Part shown: in pieces, positions 11,700-23,643 of the stretch | Numbering within the stretch: the first letter of the stretch is position 1 | Layout of the letters: every line of letters starts with the position of its first letter | Assembly: GCA_026874595.1 (NCBI GenBank) | Contig: CM049320.1 | Span: 32,956,214 to 33,020,213 of the forward strand | Length of the DNA: 64,000 nucleotides | Reading direction: 5' to 3' | DNA from: Sipunculus nudus | Lineage: Eukaryota; Annelida; Sipuncula; Golfingiida; Sipunculidae | Program-made: the position numbers and the translations under genes | Notes under the pieces: model-generated | Told to the model about the DNA's origin: nothing | Seen by the model: only the letters and a program-made list of their open reading frames with translations | Database searches by the model: none

Positions 11700-13020
11700 C
11701 GTCGTCCGTCTGTCCGTCTGTTAACCAGGCACAAATCGTAACCGCTGGACCTAGAACCTTGTAACTTGGGATTCTGAGAGGTCCATAAAAAATCTCCTTG
11801 GAAACCAGAAATTAGGTCTCTGTTACCCATATCCTTCGAGCTATGTGGCCCCAAAGTACCCCCCAGAAAAGTAAAAAATTTCATACAAAAACTTCAATAT
11901 CTCATTAACTACTTGACTGATGGTCATGATTTTTGGCATACATATTGATCATGAGATGTTACATCACTTCCTGCAGACTGGTGGCGTCACCTGTATTTTT
12001 CGATTTTTTACGAATTTTTTTCTCTATTTTTCAGACCTTTAAAAATGTGAACATCTGTTAACAAGGCACAAATCATAAAGACTGGACTTAGAATCTTAAT
12101 TCTTGACACACTGAGAGGTCCATGAAAAATCTCCTTGGAAACCAGAAATTAGGTCTCTGTTACCCATATCCTTTGAGCTATGGCACTCCAAAGTACAGAT
12201 CAGAATAATGGAAAATATTGAGATTGAGCTAAAGTATCTGAACAACTAATGCAGAGATAACCATAATTGTTTGCATGGATATTGATCATGGAGTGTTTCA
12301 TAAGTTTCTGCAGACTGGTGGCACCACCTGTATTTGTTCGTTTTTTTTTTACGAAATTTTTCTGTATATTTGAGACCTTTAGAGATATGAACATCTGTTA
12401 ACAGGGCACAAATCATAAAAACTGGACCAAGAATCTTTATTCTTGACACACAGGGAGACCCATGAAAAGTCTCCATGGAAACTTGAAATTAGGTCTCTGT
12501 TACCCATATTCTTTAAGCTGTATGGGTCCAAAATACCCCCCCCCCAGAATAATGGAAAATTTGATACAAAAACTGCAGTATTTCAATAACTACAACACTG
12601 ATGGTCATGATTTTTGGCATACATATTGATCATGAGCTGTTCCATCAGTTTCTGCAGACTGGGTGTGCCACCTCTATTTTTTTTTCAAATTTTTACGAAT
12701 TTTTTTCTTTTTTTTGAGACCTTTAAAGATGTGGTTATCTGTCAACAGGGTACAAATCGCAACAACTGGACCTAGAATCTTCATTCTTGTCATGCAAGGA
12801 GGCCCATGAAAGGTGCCTGTGGAAACTTGATATTAGGTCTCTGTTACCCATATCCTTCAAGCTATAGGACTCCGAAGTATCCCTCAGAATAATGGACAAT
12901 TTGATACAAAAACTGAAGTATCTGAACAACTAATGCAGAGATCACCATGATTTTTTGCATGGATATTGACCATTAAGTGTTTTTATTAGTTTCTGCAGAC
13001 TGGTGGAGCCACCTGTATTT
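11700..13020 (+). repeat. diverged tandem array, ~340-bp units (inside family A)
   Basis: Four units. The anchor TTAAC-AGGCACAAATC falls at 11721, 12059, 12399 and 12742, giving periods of 338, 340 and 343. Each unit has one degenerate form of the palindrome (GGTGGCGTCACC, GGTGGCACCACC and so on) after CTGCAGACT, then a T-rich stretch. Confidence 0.9.
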
Positions 13021-13021
13021 T

Positions 13022-14194
13022 TGTATCCGCCAAAACGAAGTTTTGCGGATACTATGTTTTTGACCGAGTTCCTCCGCCGTTGCGGCGTTCGTTTCCAGAG
13101 AGCTCCTCGGAGACTAATGGACCGATTTTTCCCAAACTTACACCTATTTTCGGGTCACATGTGAACTGGTGCCTAACCAATTTGCATTGACCTCTGACCT
13201 TTCCTCTCTATCCAGTGTCCATTTGTGGGTCTGTTTCCACTCATAAACCCTCATATCTCGGGAACCGTTTGACCTATCAGGAAATAAAATTGATACAAAT
13301 GTAGCCCTTGGATTGCTTTATAACATACACAAAAAATGGTGGCGCCACCTGTTACCATGTTTGCACAGTGTCCATCTGTTCATCTGCCTTGGGTTAAAAT
13401 CACTCATATCTCTGCAGTGAATTGACAAATTCACCTGAAATTCGTCATGTGTATACATCCAGGAAAGCTTTCTTGATTTTATGACAGGTGGCGCCACCTA
13501 CGTTCACGTTCACGCTGATGACATCCAAGCTTATATCTCGGGAACCGTTTGACCGATCAGGAAATAAAATTTATACAAATGTAGCCCTTTGATAGCTCTG
13601 TAACATACACAAAAAATGGTGGCGCCACCTGTAACAATGTTTGCACAGCGTCTGTCTGTTAGTCTGCCGTGGCCTAAAATTACTCATTTCTCTGTAGTGG
13701 TTCGACATAACTGCCTAAAATTTTGCAGGTTTATACATCGTGGACAGCTTTCTTGATTTTATGACAGGTGGCGCCACCTACATTCTAGTTAACGCTGGAC
13801 ACATCCAAGCTCATATCTCAGGAACCATTTGACCGATTGGGCCAAAATTGTGCATGTGTTTAGATCTCACATAGGTCTTTATCATACACAAAACTGGAGG
13901 GGTTACCTGCAAAGATTTTTGCACAGTGTTTGTCTGTTTGTCTGCCATGGGCAAAAATCGCTCATATACATGTAATGGTTTGACTTTTCTGCCTAAAATT
14001 TTGCAGGTGTATACAACTTGGACAGCTTTCTGGATATGTGGTAAGTGGCACAACCTACATACACATTTAGGCTGCAGACATCCATGCTAATATGCAACAT
14101 ACCTCACTCTATTTCCTCTTGCCACTCAATCCATGCCTCACTATCCGATTTTGGCAGATACATGTAGTCACTTGTCGGTTACCCGTATTCTAGT
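13022..14194 (+). mobile_element. Helentron-like element family B, copy 1 (nested in A)
   Basis: It starts T|TGTATCCGCCAAAACG, with a 5' palindrome in which CCAAAAC pairs with GTTTTGCGG around a GAA loop. It ends with the asymmetric inverted copy ATTTTGGCAGATACA (around 14148-14162), a partly decayed hairpin (GTAGTCA / CGGTTAC) and TATTCTAGT|T. It lies inside the poly-T part of a family-A unit: family A breaks at ACCTGTATTTT and resumes around 14195. The interior contains perfect GGTGGCGCCACC palindromes at 13338, 13487, 13618 and 13767, and a TGACCTCTGACCT direct repeat at 13188-13200. Confidence 0.75.
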
Positions 14195-14376
14195 TTTAAA
14201 AGTTTACACATTTTTCTCTATTTTTGAGATATATAAATACAGACTAAATCTTGGCCTGTTGGTTAATCTGTTTGATGCTTCAGTTGAATGGGTATATACT
14301 ACCATTCTGGTGATAAAATTTCCTTTTGCGAATCTCTTCCCAGTCAGCTGAGCGTCATGACCCATGGGTCACTTGT

Positions 14377-14966
14377 TAGATTTTGGAGTCAACAAATGAT
14401 TTTTAGATTAATTAGGACAGAGATTCTGTTAAATTACTAAGAATTTGTTATTAAGTTCTATGACAAATAAATTCATTTCTTTACTATAAGGTGTCTCTAG
14501 GTGTGTTCATTGCTATGTAATAAATATGAGTGGGATATCCTAATTAGTTAATGAGTAATAAAAAAGTTTGATACGGAGAAGAAACACACAATTTGGGAAC
14601 TGACCAGATCAGCCTAGCCAGCCTCTCTCAGCAACTGACCAATGTTGATCAGTGGCTGAAGGGGAAGCTTGGGCTGTTTGAATCAGTCCTACACAGATTC
14701 CCCAAATGTCATGTCATTTATATAGCAAACCAAGAATAAAGGACTTAATATATCAACAAGAACTGGATTACTCATTTTTATCAGTACAGCAGGACACCTA
14801 CAAGAAGCATGTCAACATTTACAACAGTCTCATGCTTGCAGTCAATCAACAACAGCAACCAAACCCTGTTTAATAATAAAATAACTTTTCCTAGTCTGAG
14901 CTGATTCTTTGGTACATTCATTAATAAGGCTATTCGTCAAGAAGTCCCTGCAGTTGATGACTTAAA
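14377..14966. other. no recognised feature
   Basis: AT-rich sequence. No gene or element end is recognised. Confidence 0.4.
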
Positions 14967-15191
14967 TGCAGACCTACAGTAATTAATACAATCAAAATGC
15001 TTGTGTGTATGTGTATTTGTGTGAGAGATAAGGAAAATAAAGATAAATATTGTGACTGGAAACATTCAGAAGAGAGATATGCAGACCTACAGTAATTAAT
15101 ACTATCAAAATGCTTGTGTGTATGTGTATTTGTGTGAGAGATAAGGAAAATAAAGATAAATATTGTGACTGGAAACATTCAGAAGAGAGAT
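14967..15191. repeat. two-copy 113-bp tandem duplication
   Basis: GCAGACCTACAGTAATTAAT starts at 14968 and again at 15081. The two 113-bp copies are almost identical (one A/T difference near the start), so the duplication is recent. The (T/G)-rich stretch within it gives short histidine/threonine frames on the minus strand that are not genes. Confidence 0.96.
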
Positions 15192-15955
15192 ACAGAATAA
15201 TAGAAACATTATCTCTGTGGGGGAGGATATTTGTGGCTCACAAAATGAGTTAATAATATAAAAGTAGGTTAACAATTCCCATGCAGACTCCTTGAACACA
15301 CAATAATATTTAGCCACCCTATCATACTTGGTGGCATATTGGCCAGGGTTGTTTGTCAATAGAGACCCACGTTTTGTGTTGGGTGTCAGTTGTACACACA
15401 TGCTGTTAGTGGTCAGTCTGGGGCAGTGGTCAGTATAAAGAGACATACTTCTCCTTTAAGCTTATTTAATCTCACTGACCACAACATGAAGGTCGTTCAG
15501 ACATGGATCCTTGCCCTGAGGTGTCACCAGGTTGCGTGTTGTGATAGATACCGTGACATAGAGCACAGACTTGGTAAAACCTTCGGAAATTAGATATTAA
15601 GCAGCATTGGTTTGAGTCTGTCCTGGAAGAAATGCCAAATCAATGGATATATGAACATGCACTGAGTAATCTTGGCTTTGCTGGAAATTAAAAGAGAAGT
15701 GTGTTTGTAAGTATGCAAATATACACCTATACACCTGCATATTTTATATACAGTAATATATGTCCTGCATTATTCAGTGAATTCTGTCCTGAATAGGAGA
15801 TGAATCTGTTGAGGTATGTTCTATCTGAGTGGAGAGAGTATACCAAGTGGTCTCTTTGAAATTTCATATTGTATTATTTAATTCTTATTTAAATTTCTGG
15901 TTTTATTCTGGAATATTTATATGAATTTAGGAATAACTTTCAATGATGCATTTTT
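15192..15955. other. no recognised feature
   Basis: No exon, RNA or repeat family is recognised. Confidence 0.4.
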
Positions 15956-18284
15956 TAGCGAACCTGTGAGCTTCTGCGATGGTGTGGCGTCGGCCGTCAG
16001 CTGTCGTTCGTACGTTAACCCATACTATCTTGAAAACGGCATGAGTTAGCATTACAAAATTTTATGCAGAAAATTAGTCATCCAAAAAACTCTATGGGAT
16101 TTTGCTTATTTTTTTGGCTAACTGCATTTTCTTAGATTATAGGGAAAAAGTTTAAAAACCTTTAAAAATCTTCTTCTCTGAAACTGTTCAGCCAAATTGT
16201 CCAATATTTTACAGAAATGATCCAGCTGGAACAATCTCTCTCAAGTTTGTTCGAATGGTTTAAGTTCGGTAATTTTTGGCCGAGTTACTGGAAGTTAAAC
16301 TTAGTCATATGTCCAAAAAAGCATACTTAAATTACAATCTCAGAAACGGCTGGAGTTATCATCACCAAATTATATGTGAATGTTTGTCACATGAGTCATA
16401 TCTGAAATTGAGGTATTGGTGGCGCCACCTGCATCAGCCTTTTTTATATGGGGGTCATCAGTGCCCTTATCAAACTGAGGGCTACAAAAAACTTCTTCTC
16501 TGAAACCATATGGCCAAATTGTTTAATATCACACAGAAATGATCTTAGGGTATTGCTTTCTGAATTTTGTTCAAATGATCTGAGTTCAGTGACTTTTGGC
16601 TGAGTTATGGGAAGCTGAATTTAGTCATATGCCATGACAGCCCATTTTAGCTCAGTAGCTACAAAGATCTTCTTCTCAAAAACCACCAGGCAGAATTCTT
16701 AAATCTCACACATTAATTATCCTCAGATGTTGATAATTCATGTTTGTTCAAATGGTTTTGGTTCAGTGATTTTTGGCCGAGTTATGGGAAGCTTAACTTA
16801 GCCATTTTTCTGTATTTTCCTATATGAGTTATAAATCTGCAAAACATTTTTGACTGACACAACTGAGGCTAATTTGTTAAATATTTTACAACGACTGGAG
16901 CTAGCATCATGAAATAAATGCCAAAAATTAGCCATCTGAGAAACTCTGCATTTTCTTAGATTTTATAAAGAAAAAGCTAAAAAACTGTTTAAAATCTTCT
17001 TCTCTGAAACGGTCAACCCAAATTGTTCAATATTTCACAGAAATAATCTCTTATACCATCTGTCTCAAGTTTATTCAAATGGTTAAATTTGGGTGAATTT
17101 TGGCCGAGTTACAGGAAGTTGAACTAAGTCATCTGTCCAAAAAGGCATACTAAAATGACAGTCTCAGAAACAGCCTGAGCTATCATCACCAAATTTAAGG
17201 CCAGTGTTGGTCACATGAGTCATATATGAAATTCAGGTATTGGTGGCGCCACTTGCATTGACTTTTTTGTACTTGGGTCATTGGTCATCTGTATATTAAC
17301 CCATAATTTCTCAGGAATAGCAGGAGCTACCATCCCCAGATATTTGCAATAATTTGTCACATATTATATGTTGTGGATTCAGCTCATTTTTTTGTTATCT
17401 GCATTAACTTGAATTTTATAGGGAAAAGGCTGGAAAAACTTCTAAAAAACTTCTTCTTGTAAACAGTCCAGCCAAATTGTTCAATATTTTACAGAAATGA
17501 TCCCAGAGGCAAGCTTTCTCAAGTTTGTTCAAATGGTTTGCATTTGATGAATTTTAGCGGAGTTACACAAATTTGAACTTAGTCATTTGGCCAAGTAAGC
17601 ATACTGACATAGTAATCTCAGAAATGACAGAACCAGGCATTACCAAGTATTGTGCAAATGTTGGTCACATGACTCATATTTGAAGTTGCAGATTTCGTGG
17701 TGCCACCTACATTGACCTGTTTTTTATGGGCAAAAACGTCATAACTTTAGCCTCTTTCAGCTTATAATGTTTAAGATGAAACTGTCAATTTGAATCGTTC
17801 AATTTTTCAAAAGAATTATTCTAGGACATGGTTCTTTCAATCATATAAGAATAGATTGAGTTTGTTGATTTTTGGTTGAGTGGTGAAAAGCTTAAGTTGG
17901 TCTTATGGCCATCATTATGTTTATTTCAAACTGAGGACTGCAATAGTGTTCTTCTACAAAATTGTTTAGGTGGCCTTTGTTCAAGTTTACTTGAATGATT
18001 TTTGGCAGAATTATTGGACCTTTAACAATGAAAGGACTGCATCTTTTATTATTATAGTTATTTTTGGTAAAAAGTTTATGAATATGTCAGCTTGAAAAAA
18101 AAGCATTTAAGCCAAAGTCTTTCAGTATGTGTAAACAGATTTACCAACAGGCAAAGATGGTGTCTGTATCATTAAATAGGTTGAAAAACTGCCGACTGTT
18201 TCAGATTTTGCAACAGATCAAGAGTTCATTCAGTGCAGCCAGATATAGGTCAAGAGTTCAATTAGTGCAGCCAAGCACAAGGCG

Positions 18285-18394
18285 TGATCACCATGTGGGT
18301 GTCATGTGAACACCTCATGGGCAGCATGTGATCACCTCATGGGTAGCATGTGATCATCTCATGAGTATCTTGTGATCACCTAATGGGTGTCATG
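18285..18394 (+). repeat. 22-bp minisatellite (TGATCACCTCATGGGTAGCATG-type)
   Basis: Five consecutive 22-bp units, each starting TGATCAC or a one-base variant and ending GCATG, TCATG or TCTTG. It lies inside family C. Confidence 0.9.
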
Positions 18395-18699
18395 CCCCTC
18401 AGGGCTGCATGTGGAGCCAATTTGTGAGCTTATGCAATGATGTGGCTACTATTTCAAATTTGGCAACAGGCCAAAGGTCAGTCTGGATCTATTTATAGCT
18501 TTGGCAGATTGCCAACTGTATCAGATTATGCAATAGGTCAAGAGTTCACTCAGTGCAGCCAGGTACAGGTCAAAAATTTACTCAGTCTAGCCAGGTGCAG
18601 GTTATGAGTTCACTGAGTGCAGTAGCCTGAGCTAGCAATTGGTCACAGTTCACTTGGGGCAACTGCCTTTCTCACCTAAGCCTGGTCAGCCCCATGCAT

Positions 18700-19060
18700 C
18701 AGACTCAAGGTAAGTTTGATGTAGTGGCCTGATATTTTGGCCTGTCTATGTGTCTTTGATGGCTTTCTCGTTCACAAGACAGGTGTTGCCACCTACAATG
18801 ACTTTTGCACAATGTGTGTGCCTCTTTATTTCTACAGAGGAATTTGATATAATCAGCCTGAAATTGGGCATAGTTATACATATCGAATAGCTTTGTCATA
18901 TACAAGACTGGTGGTGCCACCCACAATAGTTTTTGCACAGTGTGTGTCCCTGCTTATTTCTCAGGAGGAGTTTGATATATCAGTCTGAAATTGGGCATAT
19001 GTATATATCTCTGATAGCTTTGTTGTATACAAGACTGGTGGTGCCAACTACAGTCATTTT
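18700..19060 (+). repeat. three ~128-bp monomers related to family B
   Basis: ACAAGAC occurs at 18774, 18902 and 19029. Each unit reads TTTGATAT..CTGAAATTGGGCAT..ATAGCTTTGT..GGTGGTGCCAC..TTTTTGCACAGTGTG. The same word order appears in family B (AAATTCGGCAT, ATAGCTTTC, GGTGGCGCCACC, TTTGCACAGTG), which indicates common descent. Confidence 0.8.
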
Positions 19061-19505
19061 GTGTTGTGTGCACCCATGCCAGAATTTCAGCAATGATGTT
19101 TGTGTAATTGTTTCTTATTCAAAATGTTTAGTACTTGCATTGTTCATACACATGAAAAGTAATGGGCCAGTATTGAAGCATTATACCTAGTGTATTTCCC
19201 AATGCACAGGTTCGCATAAGGCCTGTAGGCCTTGTTTTATAATGCATTTTTTTCCTGTGCCAAATATGTCTGTGATTTGAGACCTTTCAGAGAGCTAGAG
19301 ATTTATTTGGAAGTTTTCTTCTAGTAATGTTAAGATATTTTGTTTGATCTTAAAAAAAATTACTTATTTGCACATATACTCTTAGAATAATCAAGTAAAA
19401 TGTAAATTTATTTCCTAAGTTACTTTCTTAAATTTTTTCTGAACATTTCATGTGGAATAAATAGTTACCCTTAGATATGAGGTTTCAATTTGAGGTAAGA
19501 GCTGT

Positions 19506-19905
19506 TAGGGCTGAAAGGAGTACTTGAGTACTCGAGTCCGGGAAATACTTACCGAGTACTCGAGTCCAAAATTTGGACTTGAGTACTTGTGTATGTACAT
19601 ACATATTTGAATATTACTGCAAATTTACCGGCAGTCTGTAGGCCTATTTATTCATTATCGTTGCCTGGCATAGGGCTCTAAACATATGCTAGTCAAATTA
19701 ACAGAGGTCTTGTAATGACATATATCTATTCCTTCATTGGGATAAAGTTAAGCTGCCACAAAGTCAAATTTATGCATATTTTGCCTCCGTAAAGAAATGT
19801 CCGTTTTATCTTTACAGCATTGCCATGGTAACGAGTACTCAAGTCCGAGTCGGGTAATGCCTGTTGGGTACTCGAGTCCAAAATTTTGTACCCGTTTCAG
19901 CCCTA
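19506..19905. mobile_element. non-autonomous hAT-like MITE, GAGTACTCGAGTC-rich
   Basis: A 400-bp element. The ends TAGGGCTGAAA and TTTCAGCCCTA are inverted repeats of 11 bp. Flanking it is the perfect 8-bp direct repeat AGAGCTGT at 19498-19505 and 19906-19913. Subterminal repeats of GAGTACTCGAGTCC occur in both halves (19518-19585 and 19831-19880). The 8-bp duplication and TAGGG end fit hAT. There is no internal gene. Confidence 0.88.
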
Positions 19906-19913
19906 AGAGCTGT

Positions 19914-21250
19914 CATTGTAGCTGTTGTGGTGGTTTATCCTGAGGTAGATAATATTCATCTTCAGATCCAGAAGGTGGTTCATCTGGTGCAAGCATCTTA
20001 TATTTTGAATGTAGTTGGTCTGATGGAGGGAAAGGGATTGATGCTAAACTGGATCCTTGGTTCAATTTTTATATCTTTAAAATTTTAGTTTGGAAAAGAA
20101 GAAAATTCAATAGAAGCATATGTGAAAATATCATTGCTTTTTATTGGTAAATTCATAATTTATCGCTGTTTTTATTATTCATAAGCTAATAAGCATCAGA
20201 AAAGCTGGTTTTCCTAAGAACACCAAAATTTATTAGATTTGTTCATTTAAATTCACCATCTGTTGTTTGAATACTGCCCTCTCAAACACAACCAACCTGC
20301 CCCCCCCCCCCCAAACAAATTATGTTTGACTACACTGGTAAATAATACATGATCAAGTATGTTTTGTCGTGCCGGTCTAGCTGATAGAAGCAGAATTATG
20401 TAATATTTATAGCTGAACATATAATGATATACACTTGTGATGTTATATGTGTATCATAAAAGATAAAAGCCAGTATAGTATCACATATTGCCTCAGATGG
20501 CTTGTTCAAAGCATCTGTTTGTCGGTAGGTTATGTCTTATAATCGTTTTGATCAGCCTGCAATAGAGATCTGAAGGTCATGTCCTAGGTCCTGAGTAGAT
20601 TTTTATTCATTGACCAATCATCTATTAAATACATTTTATGGAGCTATATGTGATGTTAAATGACCTTCATGGCTCGGATACAGGACAAGGTCATGGTGTT
20701 GGACAGTGATCTTCGTCATGATTAAAGGAGTACTAATAGACAGGATAGGTTAGCATCACCCTCGATGTATAATATATTACCCTGTGTATTGCGATGTATA
20801 CTATAATATAATGCCTTGTGAGATCTTTACAAAAAAACGCACAGCAGTTATGACCAGGATGAACACTCGTATCCATGGCGATGATGGGATCATGAAAGGC
20901 TGATATCCACAGGATATGACAGGGCATTATTCACGAGTGATCGTCATTTGTCAGATGTAGTGGTAACACAGGTTTTTATGGGGATTGGATACCAGTCTGT
21001 CCTTTGTAGCCTAGGTTACTAGGGTTGTGAGGGGCTCAACAAGAAACAGAATTAGGAGGTGAAAATTAGCTCCTCACTTTGCAGGAATTTACCTTTACTG
21101 ATAAAAAATGATTTAGAAAAATTAATAAAAAGAAATAGATATTGTTTTCAGAATGTGACCACTATCCATCCTTTAAAAGATAACACAAGTGTACATGCTG
21201 ACATGTTTATAACGTACAGACACACAAGTAATGTGAATCAGATGCCATTT
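19914..21250. other. no gene recognised; one poly-C run
   Basis: No exon or element is recognised. There is a run of 13 C at 20300-20312. Confidence 0.4.
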
Positions 21251-21256
21251 AGGCCA

Positions 21257-21431
21257 CTATATATATATATATTTATATATATATATAACTCTGAAGAAAA
21301 ACAACACTGTTAATTCACAACAGACTGTTTCACGGGATGCGACCCGATCATCAGGTGAATGTGGTTAGAATGAAGCTAACGTCGTGGTTTGAAAAGCCGA
21401 GACTTTACGAGATTACGAGATTATATATAAA

Positions 21432-21464
<33 letters not shown>

Positions 21465-21472
21465 ATATATTA
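21257..21472. repeat. pair of AT microsatellites bracketing a non-repetitive segment
   Basis: Imperfect (TA)n runs at about 21257-21290 and 21420-21472 bracket about 130 bp of more complex sequence that includes CGGGATGCGACCCGATCATC. I could not assign the central segment. Confidence 0.85.
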
Positions 21473-21639
21473 GGAAGGGACTGCTCATGTATGCTGGCAG
21501 GCTATTATATTCCAGGTTTCATTTTCATATTATTTTCCCCCTTCTGGATCATTAGAAATTTCAAACAGATCCTCACGAATTATGTTAAAGTCAAATACAG
21601 GTCTCCTTTCATTAATGATCTCACAATATCCACAACATT

Positions 21640-22005
21640 TTGTGATAATTATTGACAATTAATTCAGTAAAAATCTGACTTAAGATATTTGCTTAATGTT
21701 CACATCATTATTTTTTTGCCAGATTTTTACACAGGCTCATGTCAAATAATACATGGTTGAGTTAAACCATTTGTTTGTCCAGTTGTCCAGATTATCATCT
21801 TTCATGTTGTGTGCTACGAAATTGTGACAATGATTGACAATTCAGTAAGAACCTCATTTAAGATGCTATTTTATGTTCATATCAGTATGGTTTGCCTGAT
21901 TTTACATAGTCTCAAGTTGAATAATACATGATTGAGTTCATCCATTTGTTAATTTAGTAGTCCAGACTATCATCTTTCATGTTATATGCTGCAAAATTAA
22001 ACCCA
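21640..22005. repeat. diverged two-copy tandem duplication, ~186 bp
   Basis: TGATAATTATTGACAATT at about 21640 recurs as TGACAATGATTGACAATT at about 21826. The order of CAAATAATACATG (then GAATAATACATG), CCATTTGTT, and CCAGATTATCATCTTTCATG (then CCAGACTATCATCTTTCATG) is conserved between the copies. Confidence 0.85.
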
Positions 22006-23200
22006 TAATTACATCTTTCCTGACTCATTCCTAAGGTAAATATCAGAGGCCATTGCCCTTTTGTTGATATCTTCTGACATTTTGATTATAAGAATTGTGG
22101 TTTGGTCTTTTGATTGTAATGTTTTATAACATCCATAAGGATCAAGTTCACATCCCAGAGAAAATATAACAATTTATCAGTCATGATTGGGTACTTAAAT
22201 TAATTGGCCATGGGCTCATTCCCCCATTGTTGAGAAGAAAAGGGTTATACAGATTGTCAGGAGAGAGGTTTGTGATTGCAAAAAATAGTGATAGGAATAT
22301 TGTATTACACATTTAGTGATCAGCCCACTAGGGAGGCCATGTCAAACAAATAAATTAAGTGGCTTGAAATAGATCTTTCTTAGTTTATTTGGATAAATTA
22401 AATTGAAAACTTCTTGTAACATGAGATTTGCTATATATACATTTCATAATTGTAACATATTGTATGATTCTCGAATAGTAAATGTCAGAGCCTATATAAA
22501 ACGTAATAAGAATGGTTGTGATTCTAATATCTTGGCAATGGACCAAAAACTGGAAGATTTATTTATTTTCAGATATCACCAAAATAGCATCTCTCATAGC
22601 AGTATTGTCACCTGTACATTGTCTTTAGTGTCACAAGATGCTGGAGTTCCTATGGAAACAGAAATTAATGTCAGTCTCAGCATGCGCATCAAGAGGAAGA
22701 CCATAAATTATAAATCTGGATATTGTTGTGGGACTCTGGGAAGGGTATGATCTGTTGTTCTTGATGGTTAGGTAGCAGCGCCGTCCACATGGGGACATTT
22801 CTCAATGGATGCGTTACCATGGTGTTGATGCTGGCAGATGATGGTCAGAATCTTGGTGCACCATCCACTCACCTGTCTGAAACAAAGTCGTTAGTCTTCG
22901 GGGAAAGTGGTTTGACCCTCATTTCATTTATCAGCATTGACTATTCCTCACTTAGCTTGCCAGACATTTTGTGTTTGTAAATCACTCAATATTATAAAGG
23001 TTTGTTCCAGGTTTACTAAACAGTCACATTGTTTTTGCACATTAATCTCTTCTTGTAATTTTAACCTGCAAGGAAAATATAAATATTTTGCAGGGGAATA
23101 AATAGCTTATTTTACCTGTTGGATAAAGGATGGACATCATTTGAGTACTTGTGATGTATCTCTTTTATTGATGCATTACATATAATTGGCACCTGTATTC
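22006..23200. other. no recognised feature
   Basis: Contains a 115-codon open frame (22403-22750) with no motif, splice context or recognisable similarity. I do not call it a gene. Confidence 0.4.
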
Positions 23201-23204
23201 TTTA

Positions 23205-23643
23205 TTGACCCCTCCTGACTTCATGACATCTTTCTTGATCTCTCTTGACCTCATGACATCTTTCCTGACTTCTCTCTTGAGGTCATGACATCTTTCATGA
23301 CTTCTCTTTTGACATCTTGACATCTTTCTTGACTTCTCTCTTTACATCTTGATTCTTTCTTAAGTGACTTCCTCCTTGGCCTCTTGACATCTTTCTTGAC
23401 TTCTCTCCTTGTCTCTTGACATTTTTCTTGACTTCTCTCTTGAACAGAGCACCTGACAGCTATCTTGATTTCTTTCTTGGATCTTTTGACACATTTCTTG
23501 ACCTCTCTTGACATCTATTTTGACTACTCTCTTGGCCTCTTTATATCTTATTTACTTCTCTTTTGACCTCTTGAAATTTTTACCGACATCTCATTTGATG
23601 TCTTGACTTTGCTCATGACCCCTTGATAATTTTCCTTATTTAT
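23205..23643 (+). repeat. degenerate CTTGACATCTTTCTTGACTTCTCT array, left part
   Basis: The words CTTGACATCTTTC and TTGACTTCTCTC alternate irregularly about every 20-26 bp. The lysine/arginine-rich minus-strand frame (23251-23514) is simply this repeat read in one direction. The array is interrupted by family B and continues at 25097. Confidence 0.88.

Larger units (their letters stand above)
11651..14376 (+). mobile_element. Helentron-like element family A, copy 1 (interrupted by family B)
   Basis: The left end is T|TAGCTCAGCTGACTG at 11651, and the 5' end folds as TAGCTCAG (11651-11658) with CTGAGCTA (11675-11682). Near the right end CAGTCAGCTGAGC (14341-14353) is the inverted copy of the 5' terminus. 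It is followed by the perfect palindrome TGACCCATGGGTCA (14358-14371) and the end CTTGT|T. An asymmetric inverted repeat, a 3' hairpin and insertion at TT are the published signature of Helentron (Helitron2) elements and their non-autonomous HINE derivatives. The interior is a diverged tandem array. Family B is inserted at 13022. No Rep/helicase gene is present. Confidence 0.72.
15956..19235 (+). mobile_element. Helentron-like element family C
   Basis: The left end T|TAGCGAACCTGTG (15956) has its inverted copy CACAGGTTCGC at 19205-19215. A perfect hairpin, AAGGCCT-GT-AGGCCTT (19218-19233), follows, and then the end CTTGT|T. This is the same architecture as families A, B and D. The 3.3-kb interior contains several sub-arrays: diverged units around the word CTTCTTCTCTGAAAC (16.1-17.5 kb), a 22-bp minisatellite, and three ~128-bp units resembling family-B monomers. 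There is one perfect GGTGGCGCCACC at 16418. No coding frame supports autonomy. Confidence 0.68.

Noticed and set aside
22403-22750. 115-codon open frame
   Set aside because: No domain, no splice sites fitting the frame, and composition like the surrounding non-coding DNA.
23251-23514. Lysine/arginine-rich minus-strand frame
   Set aside because: It is the CTTGACATC array read in one frame.
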